Below are positions 45,369 to 52,452 of a stretch of 61,750 bases of DNA, one piece after another; position 1 is the stretch's first letter, and every line of letters starts with the position of its first letter. The translations under genes were made by a program, and so were the position numbers. Under the pieces are notes generated by a model. The model saw nothing but the letters and a program-made list of their open reading frames with translations. It was not told the DNA's origin and searched no databases. This stretch comes from CAXNKG01 sp964202965 (lineage in GTDB: Bacteria > Acidobacteriota > Vicinamibacteria > Vicinamibacterales > UBA2999): assembly GCA_964202965.1 (NCBI GenBank), contig CAXNKG010000014.1, forward strand, positions 1-61,750, read 5' to 3'.

Positions 45369-46094
45369 ATGCTCATTCGATTCCTGTTTCTCGTGGCGAC
45401 CGCCGTGACCGCCTGGCCCACCCAGGCCGCCGCGCAGATCTACGCCTGGCGCGACGCCACCGGCACGCTGGTGCTGTCCGATCGCCGGCTCGACCCCGGC
45501 GCACCGACGACGACATACGCGGTTGCCGGCGCGCCGGCCGGTGCGTCCACCGTGCGCACGACGCGGCAGGCGGTGCCGGCGGCGGCCGAACGTTTCGAGC
45601 CACTGGTACGGGAGCACGCCAGACGACACGGTCTCCGGGCCGATCTGGTCCGCGCGGTCATCCAGGTGGAATCGGCCTTCGACCCCAAGGCCACCTCCCC
45701 CAAGGGGGCGATGGGGCTGATGCAGCTGATGCCGGGCACCGCCCGGGAACTGGGGGTCGTCAACGCCTACGATCCGGGCGAAAACATCCGGGGCGGGACA
45801 CTCTATCTGCGGCAGCTGCTCGACCGGTATGACGGCAGTGAAGAGCTCGCGCTGGCGGCCTACAACGCCGGCTTTGCCGCGGTCGATCGGCACGGGGGCC
45901 AGGTGCCGCCCTACAGCGAGACGCAGAATTACGTGAAGAAGGTGGGCGCCGCGGCGGATCTGGTCCCCACCGCCCCGACGCGGCCCGTACGGCGGATCAT
46001 CTACAAGACGATCGAAATCGTGGACGGCCGGCCCGTGGCGAGCTATACGACCGAGCGCCCGGCGTCTGGCACCTACGAGATCCTCGGGCGCTAA
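45369..46094 (+). CDS. lytic transglycosylase with N-terminal DUF4124
   Basis: 241 residues with a signal (LIRFLFLVATAVTAWPTQAAA). DUF4124-like IYAWRDATGTLVLSDRRL is followed by an SLT domain: RRHGLRADLVRAVIQVESAF with the catalytic Glu, SPKGAMGLMQLMPGTARELGV, GGTLYLRQLLDRYDGSEELALAAYNAG and YSETQNYVKKV. It cleaves murein to 1,6-anhydro-muropeptides. The TAAACT at 45339-45344 may be its -10. Its stop lies 17 bp before rpsT. Confidence 0.92.
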   Translation: MLIRFLFLVATAVTAWPTQAAAQIYAWRDATGTLVLSDRRLDPGAPTTTYAVAGAPAGASTVRTTRQAVPAAAERFEPLVREHARRHGLRADLVRAVIQVESAFDPKATSPKGAMGLMQLMPGTARELGVVNAYDPGENIRGGTLYLRQLLDRYDGSEELALAAYNAGFAAVDRHGGQVPPYSETQNYVKKVGAAADLVPTAPTRPVRRIIYKTIEIVDGRPVASYTTERPASGTYEILGR

Positions 46095-46096
46095 GG

Positions 46097-46102
46097 TACA
46101 AT
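46097..46102 (+). promoter_or_regulatory. -10 box of rpsT
   Basis: TACAAT ends 9 nt before the rpsT ATG, leaving a leader of two or three bases at most. It begins 2 bp after the transglycosylase stop codon. Confidence 0.55.
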
Positions 46103-46111
46103 CAGGCGTTT

Positions 46112-46378
46112 ATGGCAAAGCGAACGAAGTCGGCACTCAAGGCCAATCGGCAGAACGTCAAGCGGCGCGAACACAACCGGCAGATGCGGTCGAAACTGCG
46201 CAGCGCACTCAAATCCATCCGCGCGATGCTCGACAAGAAGGACGTGGCGGGCGCGAAGACAGCGCTCAGCAAGACGGTCTCGATCGTCGACAAGATGGCG
46301 ACCAAGGGCATCATCCACCGGAATACGGCGGCGCGCTACAAATCGCGGCTCTCCTCGCGCCTCACGAAGACGGCGTAA
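46112..46378 (+). CDS. rpsT: 30S ribosomal protein S20
   Basis: 88 residues, very basic and all-helical: MAKRTKSALKANRQNVKRRE, SKLRSALKSIRAML, AKTALSKTVSIVDKMATKGIIHRNTAARYKSRLSSRL. This last stretch is the S20 signature. It binds the 5' domain of 16S rRNA. rpsT facing holA-lptE-leuS is a frequent arrangement. Confidence 0.96.
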   Translation: MAKRTKSALKANRQNVKRREHNRQMRSKLRSALKSIRAMLDKKDVAGAKTALSKTVSIVDKMATKGIIHRNTAARYKSRLSSRLTKTA

Positions 46379-46622
46379 GGTTACGTAAGGTTACGTAAGG
46401 TTACGTAAGGTTACGTAAGGTTCCTAAGGTTCCTAAGGTTCCTAAAGTTCCTAAAGTTCCTAAAGTTCCTAAAGTTCCTAAAGTTCCTAGAGTTCCTAGA
46501 GTTCAAGGAGTTCAAGGAGTGCGACAGCACTTGGCACATTAGGAACCCAGGCACCCTAGGAACCCTAGGAACTCTAGGCACTCCAGGAACCCTTAGGCAC
46601 TCCAGCCACTCCAGGCACCCTA
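46376..46622. repeat. long inverted word array between rpsT and holA stops
   Basis: Starts at the rpsT stop TAA. Five GGTTACGTAA words, then GGTTCCTAA, AGTTCCTAA (five), AGTTCCTAG and AGTTCAAGG. Centre GTGCGACAGCAC is itself a small hairpin. The far half has AGGAACCC, AGGCACCC, AGGAACTC words in reverse and ends in CACCCTA at the holA stop. The left edge contains a 10-bp unit with a TTACGTAA palindrome that occurs nowhere else in the window. Confidence 0.93.
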
Positions 46623-47558
46623 TCTCCCCGCACAGAGCTCGACGACAAGTCTCTCGAGGAGGATCTGCGGATCCCCTCCTGAAGATTTCAAGGCGAGGTC
46701 TGCTCGGAACACGGCGTCGATGGCCGCCCAGACGCGGGTGGACGGCAACTGCTCGGCCGCGTACCGAATCTGGCCAAGGAGCATGATCGCCGCCTGCTGC
46801 AGCGGCATATTCGCCGCTTCCAATGCCGCGTGAAGCTCGTGCATCGCCGCCCTGGCATCGCTGCGGCGGATGGCGTTGGCGATGCCGAAGTCCTGCGGAG
46901 CGTCCGGTCCGGCAGCCACGGCCTGCTTCACGTCGTCGGCCGTGATCGTCGGCTGTCCCAGCGCGTAGAGCGCGACCCGCTCAATCCCACCGCGTAATCG
47001 CACGATGTCGATCCCGACACGATGCACGAGCGCACGGACGGCGCCGGCGTCGAGCGGAATATTCATCTTCGCGGCGCGCGTCTTCACCCACCGCTCAGCA
47101 TCCGCGGAATCGCCGATGGTACCGCAGTCAACGACGTTCGCCTGCTTGATGAGCAGCTTCACAAGGCGGCGCCGCGCGTCGTGCGCACCACACACAAAGA
47201 TCACGGCCGCATGCGGGGGCGGGGCCTTGATGAACGTCTCGAGACGGTCCAGCGCCTCCTCCGCCGCCTTTGACTCGCGCTTCGGGACGAGCAGCTTCTC
47301 CCCCTCGAGCACGATCACCACGCGCTTTGGCGCCATCATCGGCAGCGTCGCCGCCGCCTGAATCACGTCGTCCACTTTCGCGTCCCCGCCGTACAGGCGG
47401 TCCACATTGAAGGCGCGCAGGCCCTCGTCCACCATGTCGGCAAGCTCGCCGGCGACAGCCGACTTCTCGGCATCGTCATCGCCGACCAGCATGTAGAGGG
47501 GATCGAGCGCCTCCGCAGCGATCTGCTTGCGGAGCGCTGCAGGGGTGAGCTGGGGCAA
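46620..47558 (-). CDS. holA: DNA polymerase III subunit delta
   Basis: 312 residues, TTG start. Clamp-loader delta fold: LDPLYMLVGDDDAEKSAVAGEL, MVDEGLRAFNVDRLYGGD, AATLPMMAPKRVVIVLEG, then a middle AAA-like domain with VIFVCGAHDARRRLVKLLIKQANVVDC and a C-terminal collar domain (MPLQQAAIMLLGQIRYAAEQL). It opens the beta clamp. The start follows the lptE stop directly. Confidence 0.9.
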   Translation of the reverse strand: MPQLTPAALRKQIAAEALDPLYMLVGDDDAEKSAVAGELADMVDEGLRAFNVDRLYGGDAKVDDVIQAAATLPMMAPKRVVIVLEGEKLLVPKRESKAAEEALDRLETFIKAPPPHAAVIFVCGAHDARRRLVKLLIKQANVVDCGTIGDSADAERWVKTRAAKMNIPLDAGAVRALVHRVGIDIVRLRGGIERVALYALGQPTITADDVKQAVAAGPDAPQDFGIANAIRRSDARAAMHELHAALEAANMPLQQAAIMLLGQIRYAAEQLPSTRVWAAIDAVFRADLALKSSGGDPQILLERLVVELCAGR

Positions 47559-48131
47559 CTAGAACGCTTCCAGAATGGCCGTCGCCACGGTGCGCGCGAC
47601 GTCGTCGGAAATGCGGTCGAAGGAGCTGCGCTCCTGGCTCAGGAACGTCGCGGCGTCCACTTCGACGTTGCTGCGGATGCCGAGCTCGTATTCCTCACGG
47701 AACACCAGCGCGGCGTTCGACCAGAGGACCTTGCTGGTGCGCGAATCGGTGAATTCCACGCTCATCGTGAGCGTGAACTGATAGCGGGACGCCAGCTGCT
47801 GCTCCGTGAAGCCGACCGGCTGCACGGTGATCGACCGGACGGTCCCGGTGACGACCGCGTCCGCGCCCTCCGGGTTCGCGATGACGGTATACCGGCCGCG
47901 CCCGATGAACTCGGTCCGGATCTTTTCGGTCAGGATCTGTTCGACTTGAAAGAAGGTGCTCTGATTCGCCAGCTGCGGAACGCCGACAATGCGGATGTAG
48001 TCCGGCAGGAACGACCCACGGCCCGCCAGCGCATAGCCGCAGCCCGATGTCGCCACGACCAGCAGGACGAACACGCACCGAAGCACTCCAGGCACTTTAG
48101 GAACCTCAGGCACCCTAGGAACCCTATTCAA
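47559..48131 (-). CDS. lptE: LPS-assembly lipoprotein LptE, signal peptide built partly of repeat words
   Basis: Outer-membrane lipoprotein plugging LptD. Lipobox at VATSGCGYALAGRG; the mature fold IRIVGVPQLANQSTFFQVEQILTEKIRTEFIGRGRYTV is LptE-like. The first ~16 residues (NRVPRVPEVPKVPGVLR) come from 9-bp repeat words. The start could be the TTG at 48131 or a GTG word inside the array (for example the GTG opening VLRCVFVLLVVATSGC), since each GTGCCT word can serve as a start codon. Length 190 residues is typical. Located leuS-lptE-holA as in many Gram-negatives. Confidence 0.85.
   Translation of the reverse strand: MNRVPRVPEVPKVPGVLRCVFVLLVVATSGCGYALAGRGSFLPDYIRIVGVPQLANQSTFFQVEQILTEKIRTEFIGRGRYTVIANPEGADAVVTGTVRSITVQPVGFTEQQLASRYQFTLTMSVEFTDSRTSKVLWSNAALVFREEYELGIRSNVEVDAATFLSQERSSFDRISDDVARTVATAILEAF
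48080..48126. repeat. GGTTCCTAGGGTGCC word array at leuS stop / lptE start
   Basis: On the minus strand: the leuS stop TAG, then GGTTCCTAG, GGTGCCTGA, GGTTCCTAA, AGTGCCTGG and AGTGCTTCG. All words are in one orientation and in one open frame. They form the beginning of lptE. Confidence 0.9.
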
Positions 48132-50679
48132 CCACGATCGAGACGAGCCGTCCGTTGGGCACGACGATTTTTTTTACCGTCTTGCCGGCCAGATGCGGCG
48201 CGACGGCGGCATCCGCCTGGGCGAGCCGCTTCACGTCCTCTTCGGACGTCCCGGCCGGAACGGTCAGGCGGCCGCGCAGCTTGCCGTTCACCTGGACCGG
48301 TACCACGATTTCCTCCGCCTGCGCGACGGCCGGGTCGAACTCCGGCCACGCCGCCCCCGTGAGAGTCGAGGGATGCCCGAGCCGCTCCCACATTTCCTCC
48401 GAGGTGTGCGGAGCGAACGGCGACAGCATCCGGACCAGCGCCTCGATGGTCTCGCGGACGACGCGGATGGCCTCCGGGCGCTCGACGACGCCGGCGCGGG
48501 CGACGTCCTCGTCGACCCTCCGCGTGGGAGCGCCGGTGACCGTCTGTTCTGAAAATGCGTACAGCTCGTTCACCAGCTCCATCATGGCGGAGACCGCCGT
48601 ATTGAGCTGCTGCCGCTCTTCGATGTCGGTGGTGACCCGTTTGATCGTCTCGTGGGTCTTGCGGCGCAGCGCCCGTTCCGCCGGATTCAGCGTCTGGACG
48701 TCAGCCGCGCCGCCGATCCCCTCGCCGCTGATGGTTTCGCACCAGTGATCGACAATGCGCCACACACGGGCGAGAAACCGCCAGCTCCCTTCGAGGCCCG
48801 CGTCGGTCCACTCGATTTCCTTCTCCGGCGGGGCGACGAACATCACATACAGCCGCAGGGCATCCGCGCCGTACTTCTCCATCATGGCGTCCGGGTCGAC
48901 GACATTCCCCTTCGACTTCGACATCACCGCGCCATCCTTGAGCACCATGCCCTGGGTGAGGAGGTGCGTGAACGGCTCGTCGTGACTGACCAGGCCCAGG
49001 TCGCGGAAGACGCGCGCGAAGAACCTTGAATAGATCAGGTGAAGAATCGCGTGCTCGACGCCGCCGACGTAGAAGTCGACGGGCAGCCAGTACTTCACCT
49101 TCGCCGGATCGAACGGCTGCGCGGCGTTCCGGGGGTCGGCGAACCGGTAGAAGTACCAGGACGAGTCGACGAACGTATCCATCGTGTCCGTCTCGCGGCG
49201 GGCCGGGCCTCCGCAGGTCGGACACGCCACATTGACGAATTCATGGACCTGCGCGAGAGGCGAACTCCCCTTGCCGGTGAACTGCGTCACCTTCGGCAGC
49301 ACCACCGGCAGCTGATCGTCGGGGACCGGCACGATGCCGTCCTTCTCGCAGTAGACGATCGGGATCGGCGTACCCCAGTACCGCTGGCGCGAGATGCCCC
49401 AGTCTTTCAGGCGGAACTGGACGGTCCCCTCGCCGATGCCGCGTTCCTTCGCCGCCCCAATCATCCGTGTCTGTGCGTCTTCAGACGGCAGGCCCGAATA
49501 TTCGCCGGAGTCGACGAGCGTCCCGTAAGCGGCGGCGGCTTCCGTCAGCGCGTCAGCGGCGAACGGCGCGCCGTCCGGCGTGACGACGACGCGGATCGGC
49601 AGATTGAACTTCCTGGCGAACTCGAAGTCGCGCTGATCGTGCGCGGGCACCGCCATGACGGCGCCGGTGCCGTACTCGCCAAGCACGAAGTTGGCCACCC
49701 AGATGGGGACCGGCTGCTTCGTAAAGGGATTGATGGCGCGGGCGCCCGTGTCGAATCCCTGTTTCTCGACATCGCCGCTCACGCGCGCCGCACGGTCCTG
49801 CAGCCGGAACGCCTGCGCCTGCTCCTTGAATGAGGCCGGGTCGGATGTGCGATCGGCAAACACCGCCACGAGCGGATGCTCCGGGCCAAGCAGCACGAAC
49901 GTGGCGCCGTAGATCGTGTCGATGCGCGTCGTAAAGACTTCGATGACCCCCGGATCCCCGAGTCCCGGCGCCGTCTCGATCGGAAACTTCACGCGCGCGC
50001 CTTCCGACCGCCCGATCCAGTTCTGCTGCATCGTCAGAACCATGTCGGGCCACTTCGTCAGCGCCTTCGTCGCCTCGAGGAGTTCGTCCGCATAGGCGGT
50101 AACCCGGAAACACCACTGTTCCAGGTCGCGCGTCTCGACGGGCGACGCGCAGCGCCAGCATTTGCCGTCGACAACCTGTTCATTCGCCAGGACCGTGCTG
50201 TCGCTCGGGCACCAGTTGACGGACGAGCGGCGGCGATAGGCCAGCCCCTTCTCGAACATCCGGATGAAGAGCCACTGGTTCCACTTGTAGTACTCGGCGT
50301 CGCAGGTGGCCAGCTCGCGCTCCCAGGCGTAGCTGATGCCGAGCCGCTGGAGCTGCCCCTTCATGTGCGCGATGTTGCCGCGCGTGGAGTCTTCGGGATG
50401 GACGCCGTTCTTGATGGCGGCGTTCTCGGCAGGCAGGCCGAACGCGTCCCACCCGAACGGATGGAGCACGTTGTACCCGCGCATCCGCTTCACACGCGCG
50501 AGGACGTCGCCGATGCTGTAGTTGCGGACGTGGCCCATGTGGGCGTGCCCGGACGGGTACGCGAACATTTCGAGGCAGTAGAACTTCGGCTTCGACGGAT
50601 CTTCCGTCGTCTCAAAGACGCGCGCCGCGGCCCATCGCTGCTGCCACTTCTTGTCGAGGTCCTGCGGACGGTAATCCAT
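48124..50679 (-). CDS. leuS: leucyl-tRNA synthetase
   Basis: 851 residues, class Ia. HIGH motif in YPSGHAHMGHVRNYSIGDV, CP1 editing domain with the T-rich VFTTRIDTIYGATFV and AVPAHDQRDFEFA, KMSKS as VMSKSKGNVVDPD, then the anticodon-binding helices and a C-terminal domain ending in VVPNGRLVSIVVE. Zn cysteines are in VACPTCGGPARRETDTMDTF. It heads leuS-lptE-holA. Confidence 0.97.
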   Translation of the reverse strand: MDYRPQDLDKKWQQRWAAARVFETTEDPSKPKFYCLEMFAYPSGHAHMGHVRNYSIGDVLARVKRMRGYNVLHPFGWDAFGLPAENAAIKNGVHPEDSTRGNIAHMKGQLQRLGISYAWERELATCDAEYYKWNQWLFIRMFEKGLAYRRRSSVNWCPSDSTVLANEQVVDGKCWRCASPVETRDLEQWCFRVTAYADELLEATKALTKWPDMVLTMQQNWIGRSEGARVKFPIETAPGLGDPGVIEVFTTRIDTIYGATFVLLGPEHPLVAVFADRTSDPASFKEQAQAFRLQDRAARVSGDVEKQGFDTGARAINPFTKQPVPIWVANFVLGEYGTGAVMAVPAHDQRDFEFARKFNLPIRVVVTPDGAPFAADALTEAAAAYGTLVDSGEYSGLPSEDAQTRMIGAAKERGIGEGTVQFRLKDWGISRQRYWGTPIPIVYCEKDGIVPVPDDQLPVVLPKVTQFTGKGSSPLAQVHEFVNVACPTCGGPARRETDTMDTFVDSSWYFYRFADPRNAAQPFDPAKVKYWLPVDFYVGGVEHAILHLIYSRFFARVFRDLGLVSHDEPFTHLLTQGMVLKDGAVMSKSKGNVVDPDAMMEKYGADALRLYVMFVAPPEKEIEWTDAGLEGSWRFLARVWRIVDHWCETISGEGIGGAADVQTLNPAERALRRKTHETIKRVTTDIEERQQLNTAVSAMMELVNELYAFSEQTVTGAPTRRVDEDVARAGVVERPEAIRVVRETIEALVRMLSPFAPHTSEEMWERLGHPSTLTGAAWPEFDPAVAQAEEIVVPVQVNGKLRGRLTVPAGTSEEDVKRLAQADAAVAPHLAGKTVKKIVVPNGRLVSIVVE

Positions 50680-50757
50680 GAGGCTCTGGGCTCTGGGCTC
50701 TGGGCTTTAGGAAGGAAGCACCTAAAGCCTCAAGCCCAGAGCCTAAAGCCCAGTTTA
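50680..50757. repeat. inverted GGGCTCTGGGCTTTAGG word array between HDAC stop and leuS start
   Basis: On the minus strand, starting just past the HDAC stop TAA: CTGGGCTTTAGGCTCTGGGC, then a centre with TTAGGTGCTTCCTTCC and the inverse words CCCAGAGCCCAGAGCC up to the leuS ATG. Words are shared with the arrays at 43178 and 60228. Confidence 0.9.
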
Positions 50758-51777
50758 TATCGTCCAGTACTTGCTCAGATGGCGGCGCGCGGCGGCGAGA
50801 GACGACTCGGCACGGCTGGTATCACCGGTGGGAGCGGGCGGCAGCGACGCCGAGCCGTCGAGCACGCCGACGGTCGCGCGCAGCGATCCGGCGAGCGCCT
50901 TCAGATCGTAGCCACCTTCGGTGACGGCGACGACCCGGCCGTCGCAGCAGAGGTCAGCGGCCGCGCAGATTTTCGACGTGAGCCGGGCGAACTGGCTGGT
51001 GCTCACGCGCATCCCGCCCAGCGGATCGTCCTCGTGGGCGTCGAAGCCGGCCGACAGCAGGATGAGCTCGGGACGGAACCGCTCGATGACCGACGTGGCC
51101 ACGTCGTACAGCCGCTCGAAGTCGGCGTCCGTGCCGCCCGCATCGACGGGAAAGTTGACGGTGAATCCCGCGCCGGTGCCGCGGCCGGTCTCATCCGCCG
51201 CCCCCGTCCCCGGGTAGAACGGGTACTGATGCGACGAGAGAAACAGTACCGACGGGTCGTCGTAGAACGCCCACTGCGTCCCGTTGCCGTGGTGCACGTC
51301 GTAATCGACGATGGCGACGCGCGACACACCTCGGGCGCGTGCGTACGCGGCGCCAATGGCGATGTTGTTGAACAGGCAGAACCCCATGGCGCGGTTGCGC
51401 TCGGCGTGGTGTCCGGGCGGCCGCACCATGGCCAGGGCGCGTGCGCCGCGCCCACCCCCGAGCACATGATCGACCCCGGAGATCACGGCCCCGGCCGCCA
51501 GCAGGGCGACATCGTACGTATCCGGCGACGTGTAGGTGTCGGGGTCGAGGGCGACGGCGCGGCCGGCTGTCTCCCTGATGGTGCCGACATAGGCCGGATC
51601 ATGGACGCGCGCAAGGTCCTCCAGGGTGGCAGGGCGCGGCTGCTCCACGCGGCCGCCGCTCCGCCGGAACTCCGCGGCGACCACCTGCATCACTTCCGCG
51701 CGCTCGATCCGTTCGGGATGCCCCGGCGGCATCAGGTGGTCGGCAAAGCGATCGGAGGTGAAGATCGTCAGAGGCAC
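50755..51777 (-). CDS. histone deacetylase-like (class II) amidohydrolase
   Basis: 340 residues. Arginase-deacetylase fold: MVRPPGHHAERNRAMGFCLFNNIAIGA with the catalytic His pair, IVDYDVHHGNGTQWAF with metal ligands D and H, PELILLSAGFDAHEDDPLGGM and EGGYDLKALA. In bacteria such enzymes deacetylate acetoin-utilisation proteins or polyamines. Overlaps the ACT-domain gene by 10 bp and so probably forms an operon with it. Confidence 0.93.
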   Translation of the reverse strand: MPLTIFTSDRFADHLMPPGHPERIERAEVMQVVAAEFRRSGGRVEQPRPATLEDLARVHDPAYVGTIRETAGRAVALDPDTYTSPDTYDVALLAAGAVISGVDHVLGGGRGARALAMVRPPGHHAERNRAMGFCLFNNIAIGAAYARARGVSRVAIVDYDVHHGNGTQWAFYDDPSVLFLSSHQYPFYPGTGAADETGRGTGAGFTVNFPVDAGGTDADFERLYDVATSVIERFRPELILLSAGFDAHEDDPLGGMRVSTSQFARLTSKICAAADLCCDGRVVAVTEGGYDLKALAGSLRATVGVLDGSASLPPAPTGDTSRAESSLAAARRHLSKYWTI

Positions 51778-52136
51778 GCGAGCAAGTCCTCCAGGTTATC
51801 GGAGGCGATGACGAGCCGGTTGCGCGTCGCCAGATAGCTGAACGTGATGTTGACCTTGGCGTCCGCGATCCGCCGGAAGATGCCGGCTGCCGATCCCGGC
51901 CGATCCTCGACCGGGACCAGCGCGACCTGCTCTTCCCGCACGACGCGGAAGCCGGCCGCCTCGAGCGCATGCCGCGTTGCCCCGGCGTCCGTCGTCAGGA
52001 CGTGCACGACCCCGCCCACCTCGGCATGGCCTTCGAGGTTGATGCCGGCGACGCTGAGCGCCGTGACCGCTCTGGAAAGCATGCCCGGACGATCTTCGGG
52101 AAGCGTCACGGCGAGGTCGGTCGCGAGGTGTGCCAT
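51768..52136 (-). CDS. tandem ACT-domain protein
   Basis: 122 residues from the ATG at 52136, which has GGGAGA 8 nt upstream; ATGs at 52151 and 52166 are also in frame. Two ACT domains: LAVTLPEDRPGMLSRAVTALSVAGINLEGHAEV and QVALVPVEDRPGSAAGIFRRIADAKVNITFSYLA. ACT pairs bind amino acids and regulate enzymes, as in GcvR; here no enzymatic domain is fused. Divergent from the SEC-C gene. Confidence 0.85.
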   Translation of the reverse strand: MAHLATDLAVTLPEDRPGMLSRAVTALSVAGINLEGHAEVGGVVHVLTTDAGATRHALEAAGFRVVREEQVALVPVEDRPGSAAGIFRRIADAKVNITFSYLATRNRLVIASDNLEDLLACL

Positions 52137-52203
52137 CTGCGGTTCTCCCATCGGACTCCGGATCATAGACGCGCACCGAGAATCTGCGCTAGAGTTCGCG
52201 ATC

Positions 52204-52452
52204 ATGAGCAAAACTGGACGCAACGACCTGTGCGAGTGCGGGAGCGGCCGGAAATTCAAGAAGTGCCACGGCGCGAAGGCGGCTTCAGCGGCCAGCGGCA
52301 ACGTGATGCTGGTACTGGTCGGCGTGGCAATTCTCGCTGCGATTGCCGTGGGTATTGTGTCGTTCACGGGCGAAGGGGCGGCTGGAACGACACGCGTCTG
52401 GTCCACGGAGCACGGCCATTATCACGACGCATCGGGAACGGCGGTTCCTTAA
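52204..52452 (+). CDS. SEC-C motif mini-protein with a membrane helix
   Basis: 82 residues. SEC-C zinc motif NDLCECGSGRKFKKCHGAK (C-x-C-x8-C-H) at the N-terminus, one membrane helix (VMLVLVGVAILAAIAVGIVSF), and a His-rich tail TEHGHYHDASG. SEC-C domains bind SecB or ribosomes in SecA; anchored at the membrane here it could be a translocation accessory. The upstream TAGAGT (52190-52195) is at leaderless distance. It overlaps the reading frame of the giant outer-membrane protein. Confidence 0.8.
   Translation: MSKTGRNDLCECGSGRKFKKCHGAKAASAASGNVMLVLVGVAILAAIAVGIVSFTGEGAAGTTRVWSTEHGHYHDASGTAVP

Noticed and set aside
46376..46622. CRISPR array
   Set aside because: Units are 9-10 bp with no spacers, change gradually, and invert at the centre; no cas gene is in the window.
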